In this document: positions 1 through 8,056 of the stretch, one piece after another
Numbering within the stretch: position 1 is the first letter of the stretch
Layout of the letters: every line of letters begins with the position of its first letter
Origin: W0P28-013 sp051878315
Lineage (GTDB): Bacteria; Bacteroidota; Bacteroidia; Bacteroidales; Paludibacteraceae
Assembly: GCA_051878315.1 (NCBI GenBank)
Contig: JBJEJW010000005.1
Coordinates: 1 to 29,600 of the forward strand
Length of the DNA: 29,600 nucleotides
Direction of reading: 5' to 3'
Notes under the pieces: generated by a model
Told to the model about the DNA's origin: nothing
The model's database searches: none
What the model saw: only the letters and a program-made list of their open reading frames with translations
Translations under genes and position numbers: made by a program

Positions 1-203
1 TATCTATATGTGAATGAAGACGTTACGGCAAAGCCGATACCCCCCCTAAATCATTATGATTCAAGGAGTTAAGTTCTTGGTTAAGTGTATATGCCGTTGG
101 CTTCATCGTTGTTGTTATTGTTTGTTGATACAGGGTTTTATTATATGGTTTCAGTTTAAGAATGTCATTCTCAAATCGTATTCCATAATTCCCTCATTCC
201 ATT
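1..203 (-). other. Possible 5' end of a gene leaving the window, with a G7 tract
   Basis: A -7 box on the - strand (210-218) points into this stretch. Reading the - strand, an ATG at 106 follows an A-rich leader and opens MKPTAYTLNQELNSL, which stops after about 27 codons just past a run of seven G (40-46 on the + strand as C7). With one extra G the frame would stay open to the window edge. A second tiny ORF (186-151, MEYDLRMTFLN) lies earlier in the leader. I recognise no family. This may be a truncated or phase-variable gene, or simply non-coding sequence. The remaining bases show nothing else I can support. Confidence 0.2.
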
Positions 204-209
204 TCCGCT

Positions 210-218
210 GCAAAATTA
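210..218 (-). promoter_or_regulatory. Bacteroidota -7 promoter box facing the left edge
   Basis: Read on the - strand the sequence is TAATTTTGC, matching the TAnnTTTG consensus of the Bacteroidota primary sigma factor. Transcription would start near 203 and run off the left edge of the window. No strong -33 TTG box is obvious, although a TTTG lies roughly 20 bases upstream. Confidence 0.45.
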
Positions 219-286
219 CAAATTAATTCTGAAACAGCAAAGAAAAAACAAAAAAGTCCCCGGAGTCCCCCGAAGGGGAATTGTCG

Positions 287-295
287 TATCTTTGC
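287..295 (+). promoter_or_regulatory. Bacteroidota -7 promoter box for a + strand transcript
   Basis: TATCTTTGC fits the TAnnTTTG consensus exactly. The predicted start is near 301-302, immediately upstream of a stretch with stable inverted repeats but no convincing protein. A C/G-rich hairpin (about 265-279, CCCC/GGGG around CGAA) lies just upstream. On the - strand that hairpin is followed by T-runs, so it may also end transcription arriving from the other side. Confidence 0.5.
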
Positions 296-301
296 AGTAA
301 C

Positions 302-490
302 AAATTCCGCCACGCCTCTTTTTTAATGCGTACTAGGGCGGAACTTTTGCTTTTTATACACGAAGGAGCGACCAACGATAAAGACGGAAGCAACGTCCAA
401 ATGGTGGACAGGCAAGTTTGTAAGCACCGCTTTTTGATTCTCCAAACACTACAACAAAGTGTGAGCCCCCAAACAAAACGGCACAAAAAG
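302..490 (+). ncRNA. Candidate structured small RNA convergent with tRNA-Lys
   Basis: This stretch lies behind a good -7 box (287-295) and has no credible gene. It can form a 7-bp stem TTCCGCC/GGCGGAA (305-311 with 337-343) followed by a T-rich run, then smaller stems around 382-413 (GACG..CGTC and GTCCA..TGGAC). A 59-codon ORF could start at 326, but its composition is unlike the neighbouring proteins. From memory, similar ORFs are annotated as hypotheticals beside tRNAs in other Bacteroidales genomes, which would point to conserved RNA rather than protein. I cannot verify that here. The 3' end is a guess. The roughly 190-nt size would suit a 6S-like or Bacteroidales-specific RNA, but I do not see a diagnostic 6S bubble. 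Confidence 0.3.
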
Positions 491-522
491 CAGCGAAACA
501 ACTGAAAATCAATCGTTTCGCT
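485..522 (-). terminator. Intrinsic terminator downstream of tRNA-Lys
   Basis: On the - strand an 8-bp perfect stem (AGCGAAAC at 522-515 pairing with GTTTCGCT at 499-492, 15-nt loop) is followed by GCTTTTTG. It lies 11 bases after the mature 3' end of tRNA-Lys, so it most likely terminates that transcript. On the + strand the hairpin lacks a T-run. Confidence 0.6.
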
Positions 523-532
523 ACTAAAAGTG

Positions 533-605
<73 letters not shown>

Positions 606-694
606 AAAAACCTTCGACAATTTCGGGTGCAAAGGTACATAAAATTTTTCAGTTGCCAACGCCAAAAATACTTTTTTTCGTATTACGCTATCAA

Positions 695-1828
695 TCAGGC
701 CGTTAAAACAGATTCAATAACGTGTCGTGCAATGTATTCCAGCTGTTCTTCGTCGAGTTCGGTGTGCATAGGCAGCGACAAAACGGATGCCGCCAACCGC
801 TCGGCCACCGGGAAATCGCCGGCTTTGTAGCGCACATCGCGATAGGCTTTTTGCAAATGCAACGGCACCGGATAATAAACCATCGACGGAATGCCGACCG
901 CCGCCAACGCATCGCGCACCTTATCGCGGTCGATGCCCTGCAAACGCAACGTGTATTGGTGAAACACATGCGTAGTGCGCGCGGCCGTGACGGGCGTCAA
1001 TATGCGCTCGTTGCCGGCAAAGGCCTCGTCGTAATAGGCCGCCGCCTTACGACGCGCCGCCGTATAGGCATCGAGATGTGGCAACTTGGCATCGAGCACA
1101 GCCGCCTGAATGCTGTCGAGCCGCGAATTGACACCGATGCGGTCGTGATGATAACGCACTACCATGCCGTGATTGGCCACAGCGCGCATCGTAGCAGCCA
1201 AATCGTCATCGTTGGTAAATATGGCACCGCCATCGCCGTAACAGCCCAAATTTTTCGATGGGAAAAACGACGTGCAACCGATATGCCCCATACAGCCCGA
1301 CTTGATGGTGCGCCCATCGCTAAAAGTATAGGTTGCGCCAATGCTCTGGCAGGCATCTTCGACCACGAACAAATCATGTTTTTTTGCCAACGCGAGCAGG
1401 GCTTCCATGTCGGCATTTTGGCCGAACAGATGCACCGGCACGATGGCTTTGGTGCGTGGCGTAATGGCACGTTCGACGGCAGCCACATCCATGCAAAACG
1501 TATCGTAATCGACATCGACGACGACGGGCGTCAATCCCAAAAGCGCAACCACTTCGGCCGTAGCAATGAACGTAAACGTCGGCGTGATGACTTCGTCGCC
1601 GGGCTGCAACCCCAACGCCATCAACGCTATTTGCAACGCATCGGTGCCATTACCTACGGGAATGACATGCCGCACGCCGAGATATTGTTCGAGATGTGTT
1701 TGAAAAGCCGCCACTTTCGGACCTTTGATAAAAGCCGTCGAATCAATGACCTCGCGTATGCCGGCATCAATTTCGGTCTTAATTTTGTCGTATTGCGACC
1801 GCAAATCGACCATTTGAATAGTTTTCAT
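695..1828 (-). CDS. wbpE: WbpE/WlbC-like DegT-family sugar-nucleotide aminotransferase
   Basis: This 377-aa PLP-dependent aminotransferase belongs to the DegT/DnrJ/EryC1/StrS family. The PLP lysine is K192 in SFFPSKNLGCYGDGG, and the cofactor-binding region EDACQSIGA lies just before it. That active-site string and the MVDLRSQYDKI N-terminus resemble WbpE/WlbC, which transaminates the C3 keto group of UDP-2-acetamido-3-oxo-glucuronate with glutamate as donor. The ATG at 1828 is preferred over an upstream GTG at 1834 because family members start there. A -7 box lies at 1851-1858. The partner enzymes WbpB and WbpD are encoded at 18.6-20.2 kb, which supports the assignment although the genes are split. 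The exact substrate is inferred from those neighbours; other 3-keto sugar nucleotides are possible. Confidence 0.85.
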   Translation of the reverse strand: MKTIQMVDLRSQYDKIKTEIDAGIREVIDSTAFIKGPKVAAFQTHLEQYLGVRHVIPVGNGTDALQIALMALGLQPGDEVITPTFTFIATAEVVALLGLTPVVVDVDYDTFCMDVAAVERAITPRTKAIVPVHLFGQNADMEALLALAKKHDLFVVEDACQSIGATYTFSDGRTIKSGCMGHIGCTSFFPSKNLGCYGDGGAIFTNDDDLAATMRAVANHGMVVRYHHDRIGVNSRLDSIQAAVLDAKLPHLDAYTAARRKAAAYYDEAFAGNERILTPVTAARTTHVFHQYTLRLQGIDRDKVRDALAAVGIPSMVYYPVPLHLQKAYRDVRYKAGDFPVAERLAASVLSLPMHTELDEEQLEYIARHVIESVLTA

Positions 1829-1850
1829 AATCACAGTTTTTTTACGGTTA

Positions 1851-1858
1851 CAAAATTA
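1851..1858 (-). promoter_or_regulatory. -7 promoter box for wbpE
   Basis: The - strand reads TAATTTTG, fitting TAnnTTTG. The start site would be near 1844, giving a short leader of about 16 nt before the ATG at 1828. It is arranged back to back with the + strand promoter at 1906-1914. Confidence 0.5.
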
Positions 1859-1905
1859 CAAAATTGTAGTTAAACACAAAAATTTCACACATCAAAAAAA
1901 AAACG

Positions 1906-1914
1906 TATATTTGC
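1906..1914 (+). promoter_or_regulatory. -7 promoter box for the DPP-IV gene
   Basis: TATATTTGC matches the consensus. The start site is expected near 1921, about 18 nt before the ATG at 1939, and the leader is A-rich. Confidence 0.55.
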
Positions 1915-1938
1915 AACTGAAAAAAAAGAGTCATAAAA

Positions 1939-4104
1939 ATGTCCTTCAAAACATTATCATCAATCGTTTTTTTGGCGATAGGCGGCGTGCTCTATGCGCA
2001 AAACGCGGCGCAATCGTACCTCGAAACCTTCACGGCCGGCGCATTCAAGCCGCAACAACCACCAACCATGTACCACATGAACGATGGCGAACACTACGCC
2101 GCATTGAACCACGACAGCACACAAATCGTGGCTTACGAATATGTATCGGGGCGCGAAACCGCCTGCTTGTTTGATGTTGCCACAGCCAAAAATTGCCAAA
2201 TAAAAAAAATCGCAGGTTTCGCATTGACCAACAACGAACAAAAAATACTCATTCACACCGCAGCAACCAAAATCTATCGACGCTCGGCCACGGCGGCTTA
2301 CTATGTGTACACAGCCCGCACCAATACCATCGAGCCGTTGAGCGACGACAACGTGATACAAGCGGCCGCCTTTTCGCCGGACGGACGAATGATTGCTTTT
2401 GCGCGACATAACAACCTATTTATCAAAAAATTAGATTTCGGCACCGAGATTGCCATAACGACAGACGGCGCGACAAACAACATTATCAACGGCACGCCGG
2501 ATTGGGTGTACGAAGAGGAGTTCGGACTCACACGGTGTTTCGAATGGAACGCCGACAGCAAATTGCTGGCTTACATACGTTTCGACGAAAGCGCCGTACA
2601 CGAATTTTCGTTTCAGAATTTCACTGACGACTACCCGACCCTGACCACATACAAATATCCACGTGCAGGCAGTGCCAATTCGCAAGTATCGCTACGCGTG
2701 TACGACGTGCAAAATCGCACCACCAAAACCATGCAAACCGGCGACGATACCGACATCTATCTGCCACAAATACGTTGGAACAACGACGCCGAAACACTAA
2801 CGGCTGTCCGTTTGAACCGCAATCAAACCGTACTGGATTTGTTAGCGTTCAATGCGCGATCGGGCGTAGGGAAACGCCTCTATCACGAACAAAGCGACAC
2901 CTACATCGACTACGCCAACCTGAATTGTCTGCACTTTTGTTCCGACAATAGTTTCATTATCATGAGCGACAAAAGCGGTTATCGCACGCTCTACCAATTC
3001 GCCGCCAACGGAACACCCATCAAGCAATGGGACGCCGGTGCCAACGAAGCCGAAATCACCGATTTTTACGGTTACGACGAGAAAACGGGCACCATCTATT
3101 TTCAATCGACACTCGGTCGCCCCACCGAACGCTATGTGGTAAGTTCGCGCAACAACAACCTTGTCATCTACGACCGACGCCACGGTTGGCAAGCAGCCGA
3201 ATTTTCGAAAAATTTCAAATACGCCATCTATCGCTTCAGCAACAGCACCGAACCCGATCAATACACCATCATCAACGGCAAGGGCAAAACGCTGCGCACG
3301 CTCGAAGACAACGCCGCATTGGCCACGCAATTCGAACAGATGCAGTTGCCGGTCAAAGAATTTGTGCAAATCACCACCGACGACGGCATCACGTTGAACG
3401 GCTGGATTGTGAAACCCAAAAACACCACCAACGACCAACCGCTACCGCTCGTCATGCTGCAATACAGCGGTCCCGACTCGCAGGAAGCCCGCAACCGTTG
3501 GGATTTGGGTTGGGAATACTATTTGGCACAGTTGGGCTATGTAGTCGCATGTGTCGATGGGCGCGGCACAGGCGGACGCGGACGCGATTTTCGTACCTGC
3601 ACCTACAAACACCTTGGCGAATTAGAAGCCCAAGATCAAATTGCAGCAGCACACTATTTAGGCAACCTCGACTATGTCGATGCCGAGCGTATAGCCATTT
3701 GGGGATGGAGCTACGGCGGATTCACAACCCTCTACTGCCTGACACACGGCAACGGCACTTTCAAAGCAGGCATTGCCATTGCGCCCGTAACCGATTGGCG
3801 CTACTACGACACCGCCTACGCCGAACGTTTCATGCAACGACCGCAAGAAAACGACCGCGGATACGACACCTCGAGTCTGATAAACAAAGCCGACCATCTG
3901 CAAGGCCGTCTGCTACTGATACACAGCACTGCCGACGACAATGTACACACGCAACAAACTTGGCTCTACATCGAAAAATTGGTCGAAGCAGGCAAACAAT
4001 TTGAAATGCAAATGTATCCCAACAAAAATCACAGCATTCTCGGCGCAAAAACGCGTTTGCATTTATATACACGTTGTACCGAATTTTTACAAAAAAACTT
4101 GTAA
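1939..4104 (+). CDS. Dipeptidyl peptidase IV-like S9B serine peptidase
   Basis: This 721-aa exported peptidase removes N-terminal X-Pro or X-Ala dipeptides from peptides, probably in the periplasm. A signal peptide (about residues 1-20, ending near LYAQ) precedes a DPP-IV N-terminal beta-propeller (about 60-450) and a C-terminal alpha/beta-hydrolase domain. The catalytic triad is visible as S591 in GWSYGG, D666 in HSTADDNVH and H698 in NKNHSI. The DWVYEEEF motif (188-195) carries the double Glu (E193/E194) that binds the substrate amino terminus in DPP-IV, which favours DPP-IV over other S9 subfamilies. Length is typical. It has its own promoter (1906-1914) and no evident operon partner; the next gene starts about 100 bases later. 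Family members in this phylum support growth on peptides. I see no odd features. Confidence 0.93.
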   Translation: MSFKTLSSIVFLAIGGVLYAQNAAQSYLETFTAGAFKPQQPPTMYHMNDGEHYAALNHDSTQIVAYEYVSGRETACLFDVATAKNCQIKKIAGFALTNNEQKILIHTAATKIYRRSATAAYYVYTARTNTIEPLSDDNVIQAAAFSPDGRMIAFARHNNLFIKKLDFGTEIAITTDGATNNIINGTPDWVYEEEFGLTRCFEWNADSKLLAYIRFDESAVHEFSFQNFTDDYPTLTTYKYPRAGSANSQVSLRVYDVQNRTTKTMQTGDDTDIYLPQIRWNNDAETLTAVRLNRNQTVLDLLAFNARSGVGKRLYHEQSDTYIDYANLNCLHFCSDNSFIIMSDKSGYRTLYQFAANGTPIKQWDAGANEAEITDFYGYDEKTGTIYFQSTLGRPTERYVVSSRNNNLVIYDRRHGWQAAEFSKNFKYAIYRFSNSTEPDQYTIINGKGKTLRTLEDNAALATQFEQMQLPVKEFVQITTDDGITLNGWIVKPKNTTNDQPLPLVMLQYSGPDSQEARNRWDLGWEYYLAQLGYVVACVDGRGTGGRGRDFRTCTYKHLGELEAQDQIAAAHYLGNLDYVDAERIAIWGWSYGGFTTLYCLTHGNGTFKAGIAIAPVTDWRYYDTAYAERFMQRPQENDRGYDTSSLINKADHLQGRLLLIHSTADDNVHTQQTWLYIEKLVEAGKQFEMQMYPNKNHSILGAKTRLHLYTRCTEFLQKNL

Positions 4105-4206
4105 CAGTCTAACACAAACAGCATAATGACCAATTCTTCGCGAACGAGCAACTAACTTAATGCGAAAAATATTGAAACACAAAATATTAACAAAAAATTC
4201 TGAACT

Positions 4207-5169
4207 ATGGAAAAACCCTATGTAGTCGGCATCGACATTGGTGCCACAACCGCCAAAATCGGCCTCGTTGATGCGCGCGGCACCGTACTAATACAAACTG
4301 CCATACGCAGCAACGACACTGCCGACCCGAAACAATTCGTCGAAAACCTCGGTGCCGCCATCACCAAACTTGTCCAAAAGGACTACGATATGGAACAAAT
4401 ACGCGGCATAGGTATCGGTGCGCCCAATGCCAATTACTACAAAGGCACGGTCGAAAATGCTGTCAACCTCACATGGGGTGGTCAGCAAATCATACCTTTT
4501 GCCGACATGATAAACCAGTGCCTCGGTCTGCCCGTCAAAATAACCAACGATGCGAATGCAGCCGCCATGGGCGAAATGACCTACGGCGCCGCACGCGGTA
4601 TGAAAAACTTTATCATGCTGACACTTGGTACGGGCGTCGGCAGTGGCATCGTCATCGACGGTAAATTGGTGTATGGTAACGACGGATTTGCCGGCGAACT
4701 CGGTCATGTAACCATGGTACGCAACAACGGTCGTTTGTGCGGCTGTGGCAAAACCGGCTGTCTCGAAGCCTACGCGTCGGCCACAGGCGTAGCACGCACC
4801 GCCCGCGAACTGCTCGAAGCAACCGACAAACAAAGCCTATTGCGCAACATTCCGCCCGAAGACATTACCTCGAAAGATGTGTTCGAAGCCGCTCAACAAG
4901 ACGACATTTTGGCCAAAGACATATTCGACTTCACCGGCAAGATGTTGGGCGAAGCCATGGCCGATTTTGTAGCTTTCAGCGCACCCGAAGCCATTATTTT
5001 GTTCGGAGGACTCATTAAATCGGGCGACCTCATTATGAAACCGACCGTCGAAAGTTTCAACAACAACCTGATGCCACTTTGGAAAAACAAAGTCAAAGTC
5101 TTATTTTCGCAACTCAAAGAGTCGGATGCCGCCATTTTGGGTGCAAGCGCATTGGCTTGGGAAGCCTAA
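4207..5169 (+). CDS. ROK-family sugar kinase (glucokinase-like)
   Basis: This 320-aa cytoplasmic ROK kinase is likely to phosphorylate glucose or a related hexose with ATP. The ATP-binding motif DIGATTAK starts at D10 and the probable catalytic base is D115 in TNDANAA. A second phosphate-binding segment, LTLGTGVGSGI, lies near residue 140. The ROK zinc site is complete: H167 followed by C178, C180 and C185 in CGCGKTGCLEAYAS. No helix-turn-helix precedes the kinase domain, so it is an enzyme and not a ROK repressor. The substrate cannot be fixed from sequence; glucose is the commonest for this length and for Bacteroidota homologues. No clear -7 box is visible in the 100-base gap upstream, so read-through from the peptidase gene is possible. 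Confidence 0.88.
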   Translation: MEKPYVVGIDIGATTAKIGLVDARGTVLIQTAIRSNDTADPKQFVENLGAAITKLVQKDYDMEQIRGIGIGAPNANYYKGTVENAVNLTWGGQQIIPFADMINQCLGLPVKITNDANAAAMGEMTYGAARGMKNFIMLTLGTGVGSGIVIDGKLVYGNDGFAGELGHVTMVRNNGRLCGCGKTGCLEAYASATGVARTARELLEATDKQSLLRNIPPEDITSKDVFEAAQQDDILAKDIFDFTGKMLGEAMADFVAFSAPEAIILFGGLIKSGDLIMKPTVESFNNNLMPLWKNKVKVLFSQLKESDAAILGASALAWEA

Positions 5170-5236
5170 AAAACGGTTGTTCACAAAAAAAACGCAAACT
5201 TTACGCTACAAATTTGGCAGAATAAAAAAAAAAGTG

Positions 5237-5245
5237 TAATTTTGC
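5237..5245 (+). promoter_or_regulatory. -7 promoter box for rpmE2
   Basis: TAATTTTGC matches the consensus, with a TTTGG about 20 bases upstream that could act as the -33 element. The start site would be near 5252, giving an A-rich leader of about 36 nt. Confidence 0.6.
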
Positions 5246-5287
5246 ACCGCAAAAATCGGAGCAATTAATCTAACAATTTATATAACA

Positions 5288-5551
5288 ATGAAAAAAGGAA
5301 TTCATCCAGAAAGCTATCGTCCCGTGGCATTCAAAGACATGTCGAACGACGAAGTATTTATTTCGCGCTCGACCATCGCTACGAAAGAAACCATCGACAT
5401 TGATGGGGTAACTTATCCTTTGGTAAAACTCGAAATCTCGAGTTCGTCGCATCCTTTCTACACCGGTAAAACCAAATTGGTGGACACTGCCGGTCGCGTA
5501 GATAAGTTCATGAGCCGCTACCAAAACAGAGTCAGCAGAAACAAAAAATAG
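5288..5551 (+). CDS. rpmE2: 50S ribosomal protein L31 type B
   Basis: This 87-aa ribosomal protein belongs to the large subunit. It begins MKKGIHPESYRPVAFKDMS and carries the typical SSSHPFYTGKTKLVDTAGRV segment and a basic C-terminus. There is no CxxC zinc motif, so it is the zinc-independent (type B, C-minus) form that many bacteria use generally or under zinc limitation. It has its own promoter (5237-5245) and is followed by an intrinsic terminator (5589-5615), so it appears to be monocistronic. Identity is unambiguous. Confidence 0.97.
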   Translation: MKKGIHPESYRPVAFKDMSNDEVFISRSTIATKETIDIDGVTYPLVKLEISSSSHPFYTGKTKLVDTAGRVDKFMSRYQNRVSRNKK

Positions 5552-5588
5552 TTTTGCGTTTTCTTTTTTTGACGATACACAGAGAATT

Positions 5589-5615
5589 CCCGTGCCACAA
5601 TGGTGCGGGATTTTT
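5589..5615 (+). terminator. Intrinsic terminator after rpmE2
   Basis: A 9-bp stem (CCCGTGCCA with TGGTGCGGG, including two G-T pairs) around a CAA loop is followed by a run of five T. It lies 37 bases after the L31 stop codon. Confidence 0.75.
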
Positions 5616-5651
5616 CGTTGCCATCAAAGACTATCGAATCAAGTTTTTTTG

Positions 5652-5660
5652 TAATTTTGC
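5652..5660 (+). promoter_or_regulatory. -7 promoter box for the 5685-7812 operon
   Basis: TAATTTTGC matches the consensus. Initiation near 5667 would give a leader of about 18 nt before the ATG at 5685. The three genes that follow are separated by 3 and 7 bases and are probably transcribed from here. Confidence 0.6.
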
Positions 5661-5684
5661 AACATCGGAGCACACATTTATGCC

Positions 5685-6407
5685 ATGAAACGTTTATTAT
5701 TTACTCTACTCTGCGCGACACTTGTTAGCGCTATCGCCGCCGACGATGCACCGGTCAAAGACCCTATCGTGCTAAAAACATACGCCGAATACGGCTACAA
5801 CACCACTTGGGGACATTTCGGACATATAGCCGTCGGCGGGTATTTCCCCATCACCACCTACTTCGACCTACAAGCAGCTATCGACCTATGCACCGCCAAC
5901 AGTTACGCGCTTGACGGACGCGCTACCGTACGGTTCCCGCTGCGTGTCGGGCAACTTGCGTTAGAAAACCGCTTGCTCTATCGCGCGATTATTTGCAGCG
6001 CAACACACGAAGCCTGCGCCGCCCTATCGTTAGGCTACCGCATGGACTATTTTGCGGTATCAATAGGCGCATTCAGCCGCTTCTACAGCCCGATGGACAA
6101 CGACCATCACACCCAAAATGCAGGTTATATGGTCGAGCCATTCAATTTGCTGTGGAATATCGAAGGACACGTACGACGCGAAAACGACTTTTGGAACATC
6201 GGTTTACGCATCAGCAATTTCGACGATTTCCAAATAGAACGTTTCAACGAACCGATTTTCACACTCGTCGGACGCTACAATCCCACCGAAAAAATTCATC
6301 TGTTTGCCGAGGTTTATTGCAAACCGTCAGGCATGTTACACGGTGCAGCCAATTTCTATAATGCCGGCGCACGCATCGGCCTCAACTACATTTTCAAAAG
6401 ACGTTAA
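5685..6407 (+). CDS. Predicted outer-membrane beta-barrel protein
   Basis: This 240-aa exported protein of unknown function has an N-terminal signal peptide (MKRLLFTLLCATLVSAIA, cleavage near residue 19). The rest alternates polar and hydrophobic residues in short segments with many aromatics, and it ends in a strand-like segment (ARIGLNYIFKRR). That is typical of a small outer-membrane beta-barrel. I see no catalytic motif. It is the first gene of a tight operon with a metallophosphoesterase (3 bases downstream) and a Nudix hydrolase, so it may belong with an envelope phosphatase system, but that is only context. Surface or porin-like function is inferred from fold appearance alone. Confidence 0.7.
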   Translation: MKRLLFTLLCATLVSAIAADDAPVKDPIVLKTYAEYGYNTTWGHFGHIAVGGYFPITTYFDLQAAIDLCTANSYALDGRATVRFPLRVGQLALENRLLYRAIICSATHEACAALSLGYRMDYFAVSIGAFSRFYSPMDNDHHTQNAGYMVEPFNLLWNIEGHVRRENDFWNIGLRISNFDDFQIERFNEPIFTLVGRYNPTEKIHLFAEVYCKPSGMLHGAANFYNAGARIGLNYIFKRR

Positions 6408-6410
6408 ACC

Positions 6411-7280
6411 ATGAAACAAAAAATCGTTTATATCATCGCCTTGACAGTATGTTGCAGTTGCGACATCGATTGGAGCGGTCTTGTCGCACCGCCAAGCGAC
6501 ACCGTCAACCAACGTTTCGAGCAATCGCAAACATGGAACGACACCCACGCTGCCGTCCGGTTATCGGTACCCATCGACAACTACACATTCTACGTCGGCA
6601 CCGACATACACACCGAAACCACCACCGACAATCTGACTAATATGATAACCGCTATGCGCAACGACGAAAATGCCTATTTTGCCCTATTGCTTGGCGATTT
6701 AGTGCATGGACAAGGTCATTTTGCCACCATGGCAAACGCGCTGCCATACAATGCCGACACCCAAGCACGCAACGACACCGTGTTTACAACCGTCGGCAAC
6801 CACGACCTCTATTTCGACCAATGGAACGACTATCGAAACTATTTTGGCACAGCCACTTACGCATTCGAAGTACAAACCCCGAACTACACCGATCTTTTCG
6901 TCAGCATTGATACCGGCAGTGGCACCTTAGGCAACAAACAAACAGCATGGTTCGAGCAACTGCTCGCCGCGCACGACGGACACCATCGGCATACCATCGT
7001 ATTCACGCACACAAATATATTCAAAGACGACAATACCGGTTTCCCGACCAGCAATATGGCATTAGAAGAAACATTCGCCCTCACGGCACTGTTGCAACAA
7101 TACCATGTAACCCTCTACCTACAAGGACACAACCATTATCGGCACGACTTTTTGTATCGCGACGTACGCTATATCACCGTCGAAACCATGCAAGACAAGG
7201 CCGATGCACCATATTACCTAACCGCTACGATGGGCGATAAACAGATTGATTACCAATTTGTATCGCTCCGTAATCCATAA
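6411..7280 (+). CDS. Calcineurin-like metallophosphoesterase, exported or lipid-anchored
   Basis: This 289-aa metal-dependent phosphoesterase carries all the classic motifs in order: D65-x-H67 in VGTDIHTE, G95-D96 with H99 in LLGDLVHG, G129-N130-H131-D132 in VGNHDLYF, an H in VFTHTN near residue 202, and GHNH near 238. These residues hold a two-metal centre. The N-terminus is a hydrophobic signal rich in cysteine (IIALTVCCSC), so the protein is probably exported and possibly lipid-anchored at one of Cys14-17, although the lipobox is not canonical. It starts 3 bases after the upstream barrel-protein gene and ends 7 bases before the Nudix gene. The substrate is unknown; nucleotides, phospholipids or sugar phosphates are all possible for this fold. 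Confidence 0.85.
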   Translation: MKQKIVYIIALTVCCSCDIDWSGLVAPPSDTVNQRFEQSQTWNDTHAAVRLSVPIDNYTFYVGTDIHTETTTDNLTNMITAMRNDENAYFALLLGDLVHGQGHFATMANALPYNADTQARNDTVFTTVGNHDLYFDQWNDYRNYFGTATYAFEVQTPNYTDLFVSIDTGSGTLGNKQTAWFEQLLAAHDGHHRHTIVFTHTNIFKDDNTGFPTSNMALEETFALTALLQQYHVTLYLQGHNHYRHDFLYRDVRYITVETMQDKADAPYYLTATMGDKQIDYQFVSLRNP

Positions 7281-7287
7281 CACCGCC

Positions 7288-7812
7288 ATGCTACAGCACC
7301 CACTTGCGTCGTTTGAATACTGCCCGAAATGCGGCTCCAAACATTTCATAATCAACGATTTCAAATCGAAACGGTGTCTGACATGCGGATTTGTTTACTA
7401 TGATAATGCCGCAGCCGCAGTAGCCGGATTCATCGTGCGCGACGGCAAACTATTGCTCTGCACGCGTGCCAAACAGCCTGCACAAGGGCTACTCGATTTG
7501 CCCGGCGGATTCATCGACCACGCCGAAACTGCCGAACAAGCCCTGACACGCGAAATCAACGAGGAATTAGGATTATCTGTCGTCCGCGCCGACTACCTGT
7601 TTTCGTTACCAAACACCTACGTTTATTCCGATTTTACGATTCATACCCTCGACCTATTCTTCAATGTCGAAGTGGCAGACTGCACGCACATACACTGCGC
7701 CGACGATGTGGCAACAGCAGAATTTTACGACATGCGCAAAATCGATCTTGAACAAATCGGGCTCAATTCGGTTCGCGCAGGCATACAAAAATTCATTTCG
7801 CACACGCTCTAA
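7288..7812 (+). CDS. Nudix hydrolase with N-terminal zinc ribbon
   Basis: This 174-aa protein pairs a zinc ribbon (C12/C15 in YCPKCGS and C30/C33 in RCLTCGF) with a Nudix domain. The Nudix box is intact: a Gly, five residues, Glu, seven residues, then REINEELGL, starting at GFIDHAE. Such proteins hydrolyse nucleoside diphosphates linked to other groups. The zinc ribbon recalls NADH pyrophosphatase (NudC), but the protein is shorter and lacks the NudC N-terminal domain, so an ADP-ribose or NADH-type substrate is only a guess. The ATG at 7288 is preferred because it lies 7 bases after the preceding stop and leaves family-like spacing before the ribbon. An in-frame ATG at 7246 would overlap the upstream gene by 35 bases. 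Confidence 0.88.
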   Translation: MLQHPLASFEYCPKCGSKHFIINDFKSKRCLTCGFVYYDNAAAAVAGFIVRDGKLLLCTRAKQPAQGLLDLPGGFIDHAETAEQALTREINEELGLSVVRADYLFSLPNTYVYSDFTIHTLDLFFNVEVADCTHIHCADDVATAEFYDMRKIDLEQIGLNSVRAGIQKFISHTL

Positions 7813-8041
7813 CATCTCCCAAAACGATTCAAAAAGTGCGATTTTATGCTAAACAACATGATTTTCAATAACCCGTCACCAGGAAATATTCGTTAATTAA
7901 ATGTTATAAAATATAGTTTTAACATAATTTAATATGCACATAAAAACGTAATTATCAACACGATACATAAAAATTTCAAAAATAATATGTTAAAATCAGA
8001 AAAATATTTCGATATTATGCTTGTCGTTTCAAAATAAGTCG
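7813..8041. other. AT-rich intergenic stretch
   Basis: Apart from the promoter and leader described separately at 8042-8125, the gap between the Nudix gene and ogt is very AT-rich, with several short repeats of the TTATAAAATAT type. No ORF, RNA gene or clear terminator is visible. It may hold upstream activating sequence for the leader promoter. Confidence 0.4.
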
Positions 8042-8050
8042 TACCTTTGC
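8042..8050 (+). promoter_or_regulatory. -7 promoter box for the ogt leader RNA
   Basis: TACCTTTGC is a perfect TAnnTTTG match. A TTG lies about 20 bases upstream in GCTTGTCG. Transcription should begin near 8057. Confidence 0.65.
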
Positions 8051-8056
8051 ATCGTG

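Noticed and set aside
722..1873. Long + strand ORF (383 codons)
   Set aside because: It is the antisense shadow of the wbpE-like gene. Its translation has no family motifs, and the - strand protein has a full active site.
3027..4004. Long + strand ORF (325 codons) in a second frame
   Set aside because: It lies wholly inside the DPP-IV gene, is Arg/His-rich and low in motif content, and is a shadow of the real frame.
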